Shown: positions 1-7,731 of the stretch, piece after piece
Layout of the letters: the number at the start of each line of letters is the position of its first letter
How positions within the stretch are numbered: position 1 is the first letter of the stretch
DNA from: Flavimaricola sp.
GTDB lineage: Bacteria > Pseudomonadota > Alphaproteobacteria > Rhodobacterales > Rhodobacteraceae
Direction of reading: 5' to 3'
Length of the DNA: 12,215 nt
Assembly (NCBI GenBank): GCA_023300365.1
Contig: JALZWD010000061.1
Span: forward strand, 1-12,215
Position numbers and translations under genes: made by a program
Notes under the pieces: generated by a model
What the model was told of the DNA's origin: nothing
The model's database searches: none
The model's input: only the letters and a program-made list of their open reading frames with translations

Positions 1-53
1 GAACCGTAGGGTATCCCAGCCCACCCTCCAGCACTCTCGAGCCTTCAGGCTTG

Positions 54-245
54 CTAGACGCTTTGGGCGGGGCGCAGAAACGGATAGGAACGTTGCATTC
101 GGCGGACGACGGCGACCTGCTGCACCACCGTGAGCCCGTTCCCCCCCGTCATGTCGGCCAGGTCTTCCTCGAGCCCCCGTCGCGTGCGCGCCTCGAAGCG
201 AGAGCTGTTCTGCCTCAGGGTGGTCTGCAGCCCGTGCAGGTGGAA
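54..245 (-). CDS. Putative 3'-terminal coding exon of a eukaryotic gene
   Basis: Read on the minus strand, this is an open frame of 63 codons ending in TAG at 56-54. By hand count about 55 of 64 codons end in G or C, far more than the other frames or the surrounding DNA would give, which is the main argument that it codes. It is directly preceded (246-285, minus) by a pyrimidine-rich stretch ending in CAG, as expected of a splice acceptor, so the exon would start at 245 with Phe-His-Leu-His. The peptide is polar and charged in its first half (FEARTRRGLEEDLADM), with a more hydrophobic VVQQVAVVRRM stretch and a C-terminal end YPFLRPAQSV. I do not recognise the family. No upstream exon was found with confidence. 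It could also be chance in a GC-rich patch. Exon status is inferred from codon use and the acceptor only. Confidence 0.4.
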   Translation of the reverse strand, partial: FHLHGLQTTLRQNSSRFEARTRRGLEEDLADMTGGNGLTVVQQVAVVRRMQRSYPFLRPAQSV

Positions 246-423
246 CTGTTCGGTACGGAGGGGAGCGGGAAACGGGGACAGGGTACGCGCGGGAGGCCAT
301 TCGAGCCGTCAATGGACCAGAGACCGGGGAGTGGGTGGGAATTAAAAACCCTCCTGCTACGAGTACCGCGCTCTTCTTTCTTCTTGCCACTCATCATATT
401 CGCCCTTCTTCACTCTCTCCCTG

Positions 424-537
424 CTATTACGGGGGGCCATAGTAAACAGGACCAAATATTGTCAGTAAAAATAGATAAATATATAGTTTTTTGTGGGTAC
501 CGCAGGTCCTATTTACTAAGAAGGTCCCCCGAAATAG
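424..537 (-). mobile_element. MITE-like palindromic element, copy 1
   Basis: The left end begins CTATTACGGGGGGCCATAG and the right end is its imperfect inverse (…GGTCCCCCGAAATAG), with further inverted similarity (AGGACC on one side, GGTCCT on the other) about 25 bases in. It is 114 bp long, AT-rich in the middle and has no coding capacity. The interior matches the inverse complement of copies at 2413 and 2675, so this copy lies in the opposite orientation. The size, terminal inverted repeats and multiple copies fit a miniature inverted-repeat transposable element. No clear target-site duplication was found, so the superfamily is left open. Confidence 0.65.
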
Positions 538-1194
538 TCGTAACTCAGAGCCGGGGTCACATAGCAGGCTCTCCTTCCCCCTCCTCCCACTACCGTACGT
601 GCCTTCATTTTTATCGCGAGAACACTTCAGCCATTTCTTCTCTCGTCGTTTCGCGTCAAACTGAGCCTACCCACGGCACTACTCTCAGCAGTTGATTTAT
701 CTACTGTACGTAAAACTGAATCTGACTCTAATCCCAAGTGCTTCGTCCTTACAACGGGAGCACATTTCTAAAAAGGGTTAAGCTTTTAGTTTTGTATGAA
801 AATGGGCACAAAACAAAATCATCCGCGGACGAGAAGTCACCGCACTTGAAGGTTTCGTGAGCGACTTTGCCCGCAAATACATTTCTACACCACCACCTAT
901 CCCGATACATAAGCAAGAACTCCCCGGGAATTAATTGATCCAGGGGGAAGAGAGCATTACGTAGGAAAAGACACTGCAGTTTTTTTCTTGTGGCATCTCT
1001 TCGTGGAGCCACTGATACTATTAATAGTAATTGGTGGCAATGAGGCGCGACCTCAGTTCCTGCAGTAGTCGAATCTGCGATGCATCATGCTGGGCGAATA
1101 CGGATTGTTGTGCTGAACCAACACGAACGAACATCTACGTACGCAGTCGTACGTATCGGTGACGTTTGGGTTCATTCTTTTCAGAAAACAAACC
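538..1194. other. Stretch without recognisable gene
   Basis: This stretch is mixed in base composition, with stop codons in most frames. The longest minus frame (749-1012) shows neither strong codon bias nor a recognisable motif. Palindromic CGTACG-type sites lie near 1135-1160. I see nothing else in it. It is most likely intergenic or intronic eukaryotic DNA. Confidence 0.5.
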
Positions 1195-1735
1195 GTCAGC
1201 AGCAGCAGCAGCAGCAGTAGGGCACACGAGGCCAGGGTCAGCGTCGCTGTACGCTCGTCTTGTCGGTCCAATCCTTGAACCCTTTGTACACGTGCTCGAT
1301 TTGCTGTATGTTTCGTGGATCCCCAACTCGAAATTCGGCATAATTTGAAGACGAAAAATCTGCACCTAACATGTGTCCAACAGAGAGAGCTTCTCGCAGC
1401 AGGTGCCACCACCACTACTACTGCTGTACGACATCTACAGCAGACCTTCTCCAGCAGCAAAACAGATGCAGCAGCAGTAGCAGCTGTAGGGCGCACGAGG
1501 CCAGGGTCGGCGTCGCCGTACGCTCGGCTTGTCGGTCTAACCCTTGAACCCTTTGTACACGTACTCGATTTTGTTGCGTGCTTCCTGGTTCCAACTCGAA
1601 ATTCGGCATAATTTGAAGTTGAAAAGTCTGCCACCTCATGTATGTGTATCCAACAGAGCTTCTCGTAGCAGGTGTCACCAATACTACTGCTGTACGACAT
1701 CTGCAGCAGAGCTTCTCCTGCTTCTCCGTCTCCCC
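1195..1735. repeat. Diverged tandem duplication, unit about 268 bp, two copies
   Basis: Blocks recur in order at a spacing of 266-269 bases: GCACGAGGCCAGGGTC-like sequence at 1223 and 1492, CCTTTGTACACGT at 1280 and 1549, CTCGAAATTCGGCATAATTTG at 1328 and 1597, and TGTACGACATCT at 1425 and 1691. The copies differ by scattered substitutions and small indels, and by the length of the CAG/CTG tract at the start of each unit. Minus-strand frames through the two units give similar peptides, but in different frames and with low-complexity Leu/Ala runs, so I read this as non-coding repeat DNA and not as a protein repeat. Confidence 0.75.
1197..1217 (+). repeat. (CAG)7 microsatellite
   Basis: Seven perfect CAG triplets are followed by TAG. 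They sit at the start of the first 268-bp repeat unit. The matching place in the second unit (about 1465-1485) has a shorter, interrupted CAG tract. Triplet tracts like this are common in eukaryotic DNA and unusual in a bacterial chromosome. Confidence 0.85.
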
Positions 1736-2310
1736 ATCAGTAGGAGGGTGGGCCTGACAATACCACCTGCAGCATGTCTTGGGACACGGCCCGAACGTTG
1801 TTGCGGACAGGCACATTCTGCCTGCGAGAACTCGTAGAGTTGGCTTTCGTTAGGTAGAACTAAAAAAACGAAAACCGTTTGAGATATTTTTCGGTTTTGT
1901 TTTTTTCTAACCTTGGCCTAATCATGTGCCTACACACGTTGCCGCACCTAGCTCGACCAACTCTGAACGACTCAGAACCGCGCCAGCACGAGAAGGTTTC
2001 GTTAGTGTGTGTGTGCGTGCACAGAGCCCGCCGGGACTGGCCTTGGTGCTGTGTGCGTTGAGCGCGGTGGACAAACGTGGCCGAAGAAAATGTTGAATCA
2101 CACACGCACACTTACAGAAAAACTAAAAAGGCACCCTACTCTCGTGCACGATTCGCTATGAAGAGGCTTTTTTTCCTTGGAAAACCAGGGGAAAAAAGGC
2201 TCGCGCTTCGCACTCGCGCGCCTCACTATAAGACACTTGACTAGGCGTAGGGAGTCGCTTCGTGACGTATACGGAACGAGAATCGAGATTCAAAAACTCC
2301 ACGCCTCGGA
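1736..2310. other. Stretch without recognisable gene
   Basis: No frame has a recognisable product. The stretch contains two T-rich hairpins (1861-1909, and about 2165-2200, where GGCTTTTTTTCC faces GGGGAAAAAAGGC) and a short GT-rich tract at about 2005-2020. It reads as intergenic eukaryotic DNA. Confidence 0.5.
1861..1909. repeat. AT-rich inverted repeat
   Basis: The left arm TAAAAAAACGAAAACCG (1861-1877) pairs with the right arm CGGTTTTGTTTTTTTCTA (1892-1909) with one small indel, around a loop of 14 bases. Its origin is unknown. It could be the remnant of a small palindromic element or chance in poly-A/T DNA. Confidence 0.5.
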
Positions 2311-2365
2311 CAGATCAACTACAGATCATCTACAGATCATCCACAGATCATCTACAGATCATTCC
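2311..2365. repeat. Minisatellite, five 11-bp units
   Basis: There are five consecutive 11-base units of the form CAGATCATCTA, starting at 2311, 2322, 2333, 2344 and 2355. The first and last units are the most diverged and the middle three differ by one base. This is a short tandem array with no sign of function. Confidence 0.85.
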
Positions 2366-2412
2366 GACTGGACGATCTAGATATTTCCAGGCAGACCTCT
2401 TTCTCGTCTGTA

Positions 2413-2522
2413 CTATTGCGGGGGACCATAGTTAATAGGACCTATGGTATACAAAAAAAACTGTATATTTAACAGTTTTACTAACAATATTTGATCCTAC
2501 TAACTATGATTCCCCTTAATAT
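2413..2522 (+). mobile_element. MITE-like palindromic element, copy 2
   Basis: The left terminus CTATTGCGGGGGACCATAG (2413) is mirrored by a degraded right terminus (…ACTATGATTCCCCTTAATA, to about 2522). The inner part, with GGACCTATGGTATACA followed by an A-rich then T-rich core and CTAACAATATTTGATCCTA, matches copy 3 closely. It is about 110 bp long and non-coding. It lies in the same orientation as copy 3 and opposite to copies 1 and 4. Confidence 0.65.
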
Positions 2523-2674
2523 TAATATCTATTAATTGCTCATGTTATCGGGTGGGGCTCGTATGATCTGCATCGTCTATTTAGCCCACGTTTCCGGGGT
2601 TGGACGATCTGTGCTGTGCAAATCCTGCACATCCTCTCACAACGACAGTCGAGGAACTGTTACGAGGGGTCATA

Positions 2675-2794
2675 CTATTACGGGGGACCATAGTTAATGG
2701 AAACCTATGGTATACATAAAAACCTGTTTATTTAACCATTTTCACTAACAATATTGGGTCCTACCTGGTATTAACTATGGTTCCCCGTAAATAG
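2675..2794 (+). mobile_element. MITE-like palindromic element, copy 3
   Basis: This is the best-preserved copy. CTATTACGGGGGACCATAG at the left and …CTATGGTTCCCCGTAAATAG at the right form terminal inverted repeats of about 20 bases, with second inverted blocks further in. It is about 120 bp, non-coding and AT-rich inside. The three bases ATA flank both ends, which may be a target-site duplication but is too short to be convincing. Copy 4 follows directly in the opposite orientation. Confidence 0.7.
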
Positions 2795-2799
2795 ATACC

Positions 2800-2899
2800 A
2801 CTGGAAGACCAAATGTTGTTGAATACCTGGTAGTAATAGTAGGGAAATATATAGGTTTTTGTGAGTACCGTAGGTCCTATGTGCTGTCCCCCGTAATAG
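2800..2899 (-). mobile_element. MITE-like palindromic element, copy 4, 5'-eroded
   Basis: The segment aligns with copy 1: GACCAAATGTTGT (here) versus GACCAAATATTGT, then GTAGTAATAG…AAATATATAG, GAGTACCGTAGGTCCTAT, and the terminus CCCCCGTAATAG at 2888-2899. The outer left terminus of about 15 bases is not recognisable, and the copy abuts copy 3. Left boundary is approximate. Confidence 0.55.
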
Positions 2900-2948
2900 A
2901 TGATCTACTGACTGTGGGCCATGCGCCGTCCGAGGTATGTATGTGATA

Positions 2949-3045
2949 TTAACCCTTTTAGAACCGCAGCCCCATTTTGGGGACAAAGTACTCAAACTTC
3001 GACTGGTTTGTCCCCAAAACGGAACTGCGGTTCTAAAAGGGTTAA
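2949..3045. mobile_element. piggyBac-like MITE with TTAA at both ends
   Basis: An 89-bp palindromic element (2953-3041) is flanked on both sides by TTAA (2949-2952 and 3042-3045). The arms are about 35 bases: both start CCCTTTTAGAACCGCAG, identical over 17 bases, and continue to TTTTGGGGACAAA with three mismatches between arms, around a 19-base centre. TTAA target duplications and termini starting CCC are known hallmarks of the piggyBac superfamily. No transposase frame is present, so this would be a non-autonomous derivative. The superfamily assignment is inferred from ends only. Confidence 0.7.
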
Positions 3046-3183
3046 CAGTTTGACATGATACCGAAAAACAAAACAAAACGCTATGATACGATTTCGGCAG
3101 TCGATGCTTTGATTGTTTTCGTTCACCACCATCAGCATAAGAAAACACGGAGGCGCCAGAGGGGATGGAGGGCGAAACGCGTT

Positions 3184-3227
3184 CGTTACGATGTATCGAA
3201 ACCTCGATATTCCGATACATCGTAGCG
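3184..3227. repeat. Inverted repeat (hairpin)
   Basis: The arms TACGATGTATCG (3187-3198) and CGATACATCGTA (3213-3224) are perfect over 12 bases, extending to 15 with one mismatch, around a 14-base centre that is itself rich in CGATA. It lies in the eukaryote-like part. It could be a tiny palindromic element or a chance hairpin. Function unknown. Confidence 0.6.
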
Positions 3228-3318
3228 CCCCATACGATATCCAACGCTATTATTAATAATAGTCAGCAGACAACGGCACACATAATACCGCGGCCGGCTG
3301 CCCGCGCTCCCCTCTCAC

Positions 3319-3406
3319 CGCCAGCTTGCCCGTTTCCTCATTGCTGAGCAGGCTCCGGCTTGCGGCGCCAGGCTCACCATCGAGGTCCTGATCACCCACG
3401 AACCCT
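3319..3406 (-). CDS. Weak candidate internal exon of a eukaryotic gene
   Basis: On the minus strand, a pyrimidine-rich stretch ending in GCGCAG (3407-3430) precedes an 88-base segment. The segment is followed by GTGAGAGG (3318-3311), which resembles a splice donor. One frame is open throughout and gives 29 residues of balanced, mostly polar composition (…DQDLDGEPGAASRSLL…), and by hand count 21 of 29 codons end in G or C. The family is not recognised. The combination could easily arise by chance in a GC-rich patch, and no link to the candidate exon at 54-245 can be shown. Confidence 0.2.
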
Positions 3407-3645
3407 CTGCGCACGGGAAATAAATAGGAAGGGAGACAAAATATTCGTCCCACTGCACCGATATAAACACAAGTCTACTATTATACGACTACGGTTGAAT
3501 TGAGCCTCAGCGAAACCGTTTTTTTTCTAGTTTCGGGTTTTTAGAAAAAAGCAGGAGAGGCGGAAATTTCCTGCCGCATCATAAAATATACCAGGTACCA
3601 CTATTGATAGGTGCCTAAACTTGAGGATCGCTTGTATACTGGCAT

Positions 3646-4194
3646 TTAACCCAAACGTTCCTTCTGTGATGGGAAAATGGGGGTGCCAAACACACCTGTC
3701 GATACCCCGTCCTCAAGGTTGGCGGCATATTCATCCGCCGCAGACATCATGCCCTTATCGGCCAAACCTGCATCAAACCCGGCCTCTTCCAAACAGGCAC
3801 GGATGACAGACTCCTCGGCAATATCCTTTTGATCGGCCCAACACGACCGGCTGATCGCAGAACAAAGCTTGCCCATATCCCCCGAACCATCGGCTTGTGC
3901 CGCAATAATCGCATAGGCTGCCGGCGCCCCATTTGTCGGCCAATGCGCAGGCTGAAGGTTCAAGGGCATCCCAAGCTTCTTGGCCTGCCGGTTCAACTCT
4001 TGCGCCCGCAAAACACCACGGTTGGGGTGCCTGTCTTTTGGCGGTGTGCCACCCGTCCGCGAAAACAACGCCATGATATCCAACGGGCGATATGTAATCG
4101 TCGCACCATGCTTGGCCGCGATCTCCTCAAGCCGCGTTCCCGCCAAGTATACATATGGTGAGAGCGTCGCGGTAAAATACTGAATATTGGGCAT
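3646..4194 (-). CDS. DsbA-family / 2-hydroxychromene-2-carboxylate isomerase-like protein, 3'-truncated
   Basis: The predicted protein belongs to the DsbA-like thioredoxin-fold family that includes 2-hydroxychromene-2-carboxylate isomerase (NahD) and kappa-class glutathione transferases. Known members catalyse glutathione-dependent isomerisation in aromatic degradation, but the true substrate of this subfamily is unknown. Residues 8-16 (TATLSPYVY) carry the Ser-Pro site with the expected catalytic Ser at 12. There is no CXXC pair, which argues against a disulfide oxidoreductase. [17 protein letters not shown] in the middle and GVFGTP near 167-172 are family-typical. After Pro172 the frame reads ten unrelated residues to a stop, whereas family members have roughly 25 more residues, so the C-terminus is lost at the junction. 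The start at 4194 is chosen over upstream in-frame codons because it gives the family N-terminus MPNIQYF and is preceded by AAAGGA. It is divergent from prs. Confidence 0.8.
   Translation of the reverse strand: MPNIQYFTATLSPYVYLAGTRLEEIAAKHGATITYRPLDIMALFSRTGGTPPKDRHPNRGVLRAQELNRQAKKLGMPLNLQPAHWPTNGAPAAYAIIAAQADGSGDMGKLCSAISRSCWADQKDIAEESVIRACLEEAGFDAGLADKGMMSAADEYAANLEDGVSTGVFGTPIFPSQKERLG
3670..3681. other. Junction between eukaryote-like and bacterial DNA
   Basis: To the right, the minus-strand gene matches its family up to the residues Gly-Val-Phe-Gly-Thr-Pro. To the left, the frame continues only ten more codons of unrelated sequence before a stop, and the DNA changes to repeat-rich, gene-poor sequence. 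No direct repeat, insertion sequence, attachment site or transfer RNA is visible at the junction. The exact base cannot be fixed without the intact bacterial relative. Confidence 0.7.
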
Positions 4195-4291
4195 TTGTCG
4201 TCCTTTAAAGGGTCTAATTTCTAGGCCTAAACCTAGGCATGTGATACGCGGTGTCAACGCGCCGATTCCATTATCGAACAAAGGATATTCC
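4195..4291. promoter_or_regulatory. Divergent intergenic region between isomerase-like gene and prs
   Basis: These 97 bases must hold the promoters of both divergent genes. They contain the perfect palindrome CCTTTAAAGG (4202-4211), whose minus-strand AAAGGA forms the ribosome binding site of the left gene, and the inverted repeat CTAGG…CCTAG (4221-4236). The ribosome binding site of prs is AAAGGA at 4280-4285. The palindromes might be operator-like, but no known regulator site was recognised and no clear -35/-10 pair stands out. Confidence 0.35.
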
Positions 4292-5311
4292 ATGCCACAG
4301 GTCATTGAGCCCAAGCTTTTTGCAGGTAACGCCAACCAACCTCTGGCCTCCGCTGTCGCCCGCCGCATGTCGATGCACCGCGGCATTAACGTGGGCTTGG
4401 TCGACGCGCGCGTCGAACGGTTCAACGACGGCGAGATTTTCGTCGAAGTGTTTGAAAACGTGCGCGGCGAGGACATGTTTATCATCCAACCCACGTCCAA
4501 TCCCGCCAACGATAACCTGATGGAATTGCTGGTCATTTCCGACGCCCTACGCCGCTCATCGGCGGCTCGTATCACCGCCGTGATCCCCTATTTTGGCTAT
4601 GCCCGCCAAGACCGCCGCACCAAGGCACGCACGCCGATTTCCGCCAAACTTGTCGCCAATCTAATCGCCGAGGCCGGGATCGAACGGGTTCTGACAATGG
4701 ACCTCCACGCCGCCCAAATCCAAGGCTTCTTCGACATCCCCGTCGATAACCTCTACGCATCGCCAATCTTTGCCCTCGATATTAAGCACCACTTCAAGGG
4801 CAACATGGACGACATCATGATCATCTCGCCCGACGTCGGCGGCGTGGCCCGCGCCCGCGAACTGGCCCAGCGGATCAAGGCCCCCCTCGCCATCGTTGAC
4901 AAGCGCCGCGAAAAGGCGGGCGAAGTGGCCGAAATGACTGTCATCGGCGACGTCAAAGGCAAACGCTGCATTATCGTCGATGACATCGTCGACACCGCCG
5001 GAACCCTGTGCAAGGCCGCCGACACACTGATCGACGCCGGCGCAAAAGAGGTCCACAGCTATATCACCCACGGCGTGCTCTCGGGCCCCGCTGTTGGACG
5101 GATTGAGAAATCCGTGATGAAATCACTCGTCATCACCGACAGCATCCAAGCCACCGAACCGGTTCTGGCCTGCAAAGACATCCGCGTCGTGCCAACCGCC
5201 CCGATGTTTGCCCAAGCCGTCCTCAATATCTGGAACGGCACGTCCGTCTCGTCGCTGTTTGATCACGAGACGCTCTCGCCAATTTACGAAGGCATGTATT
5301 CCGCCACCTAA
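4292..5311 (+). CDS. prs: Ribose-phosphate pyrophosphokinase (PRPP synthetase)
   Basis: Transfers pyrophosphate from ATP to ribose 5-phosphate to make PRPP, the precursor for purines, pyrimidines, histidine, tryptophan and NAD; it is a cytosolic oligomer. The 339-residue protein has the class I features in order: NDGEIFVEV near 45-53, the ATP-contact loop [10 protein letters not shown] (100-109), the PRPP synthetase signature [16 protein letters not shown] (137-152), the DKRREKAGE flexible-loop region (203-211), and the ribose-phosphate binding motif [12 protein letters not shown] (227-238). It is somewhat longer than the E. coli enzyme (315 residues). The start at 4292 is preferred over the upstream in-frame ATG at 4187 because AAAGGA lies six bases before it and the protein then begins at the conserved region. 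It is transcribed away from the isomerase-like gene and convergent with the lectin gene, 19 bases apart. Confidence 0.97.
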   Translation: MPQVIEPKLFAGNANQPLASAVARRMSMHRGINVGLVDARVERFNDGEIFVEVFENVRGEDMFIIQPTSNPANDNLMELLVISDALRRSSAARITAVIPYFGYARQDRRTKARTPISAKLVANLIAEAGIERVLTMDLHAAQIQGFFDIPVDNLYASPIFALDIKHHFKGNMDDIMIISPDVGGVARARELAQRIKAPLAIVDKRREKAGEVAEMTVIGDVKGKRCIIVDDIVDTAGTLCKAADTLIDAGAKEVHSYITHGVLSGPAVGRIEKSVMKSLVITDSIQATEPVLACKDIRVVPTAPMFAQAVLNIWNGTSVSSLFDHETLSPIYEGMYSAT

Positions 5312-5330
5312 AGCAGGGGACACTCCCCCC

Positions 5331-5681
5331 CTAGCTGACATCCCAATTCTGATCGTCGCTAACCGGGCCAATCGCCATCCAATTTACCCGCGCGCGGGCA
5401 ACCTTGGTATCGCCCCATGTGCGAAACACAATCGTAAACCCCGCCTTGGTGATATCCTCGGTGCCCACATCAACACGGGCAAAAGCATCGTTCGAAATAT
5501 CCCACATCGACAATCCCACATGCACCGCAGGTGGCTGAACAAAAGGCTCGGCAAAGCTTGCATGCACACGGATATGCCGCGCCCCATCGCCCGTCCACAT
5601 ATCGCCGTCATGTTCAAAATCAGAAAACAGAACCGTATCGCCCTGCTCAATCCCAACCCGATGATGTGAAATCTTGATCAT
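5331..5681 (-). CDS. H-type lectin domain protein
   Basis: A small 116-residue protein made almost entirely of one H-type lectin domain (the fold of Helix pomatia agglutinin and discoidin C-termini, which bind N-acetylgalactosamine-type sugars). Residues about 46-105 show the family pattern: PFVQPPAVHVGLSMWD, then an Arg-Val strand, DITKAGFTIVFRTWGDT (76-92) and the closing VNWMAIG (99-105). There is no signal peptide or membrane segment, so an exported role is not supported by sequence and the ligand is unknown. ATG at 5681 is taken as start, but no strong ribosome binding site precedes it, and an upstream overlapping small frame might be translated with it. It sits between the atp operon terminator and prs, in the atp direction. 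Confidence 0.8.
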   Translation of the reverse strand: MIKISHHRVGIEQGDTVLFSDFEHDGDMWTGDGARHIRVHASFAEPFVQPPAVHVGLSMWDISNDAFARVDVGTEDITKAGFTIVFRTWGDTKVARARVNWMAIGPVSDDQNWDVS

Positions 5682-5798
5682 AAACGCGATACTTTACAGC
5701 CAACTCATGCACTCTGCCTCTCAAATACGGCAAATACACCGTCTCGAAAAGCCAATCCTGCACGTGGCCCCACGGCAAAACTTGCGGCGTGCCAAACG

Positions 5799-5825
5799 AA
5801 AAAGGCCCCGCAAATGCAGGGCCTT
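5799..5825 (-). terminator. Rho-independent terminator of the atp operon
   Basis: On the minus strand, 23 bases after the atpC stop, AAGGCCCTGC and GCGGGGCCTT form a ten-base stem with one G-T pair and the loop ATTT. It is followed by a run of five T (the last two of them closing the stem) and CGTTT. Position, GC-rich stem and T tract are as expected for intrinsic termination after the last gene of the operon. Confidence 0.85.
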
Positions 5826-5847
5826 GTTCAATTCTATCTGGCACGGC

Positions 5848-6273
5848 CTAGTTTGAGGCCGAAAGCCCAATCGTATCACCCATGGCAACCATATCCGCGA
5901 GCAGCTTGGCTGCGTCATCCACAGGGCCCGGCTCGTTGACAAAATCGCTCGCCTTGGCATGTGCATCGCGCGCGGCTTTGACCATTCCGTCAAACACCTC
6001 TTGCGTCACATCACCCTTAGGCAGGGCTTGCTCGGCCAAAACCGAAACGCCTGTCGCGCTGATCTCTGCAAAACCGCCAGAGACAACATAGTCGTCCGTG
6101 CCGCCCGCATGGGTCACGCTCAGGATACCGGGGCGCAATGTGGTGATCGTGGCGGCATGGCTTCCCATGACCGTCATATCGCCGTCCGCACCGGGGATCT
6201 GTACGGCCGTGGCCTCAAGCGACGCAAGGCGACGCTCAGGGCTGACCAGATCAAATTGCAGTGTCTCTGCCAT
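5848..6273 (-). CDS. atpC: F1 ATP synthase subunit epsilon
   Basis: Central-stalk subunit of F1 that couples rotation of gamma and the c-ring to catalysis and can inhibit ATP hydrolysis. The 141-residue protein shows the N-terminal beta-sandwich typical of the family: [12 protein letters not shown] (5-16), then [14 protein letters not shown] (27-40), LRPGIL and [11 protein letters not shown] short helical C-terminal part follows. It is the last gene of the operon. The start ATG lies 9 bases after the atpD stop, and AAGGA of its ribosome binding site overlaps that stop (TAAGGA), suggesting coupled translation. A terminator follows directly. Confidence 0.95.
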   Translation of the reverse strand: MAETLQFDLVSPERRLASLEATAVQIPGADGDMTVMGSHAATITTLRPGILSVTHAGGTDDYVVSGGFAEISATGVSVLAEQALPKGDVTQEVFDGMVKAARDAHAKASDFVNEPGPVDDAAKLLADMVAMGDTIGLSASN

Positions 6274-6282
6274 TGGTTTTCC

Positions 6283-7731
<1,449 letters not shown>

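Noticed and set aside
51..695. 214-codon plus-strand open frame
   Set aside because: It crosses a MITE copy and lies antisense to the better-supported minus-strand exon; no recognisable domain.
749..1012. 87-codon minus-strand open frame
   Set aside because: No codon bias, motif or splice context convincing enough; not reported as a gene.
1053..1700. 215-codon minus-strand open frame
   Set aside because: It runs through the tandem repeat and CAG tracts, giving Leu, Val and Ala runs; the two repeat units are read in different frames, which a real repeat protein would not do.
2311..2365. Short tandem units considered as a CRISPR array
   Set aside because: Units are contiguous, 11 bases long, with no spacers; an ordinary minisatellite.
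2771..3244. 157-codon minus-strand open frame
   Set aside because: It passes through the piggyBac-like MITE and other repeats and has no domain; chance frame.
5312..5330. Possible bidirectional terminator between convergent prs and lectin genes
   Set aside because: GGGG…CCCC gives only a short stem, without a T tract on either strand; too weak to call.
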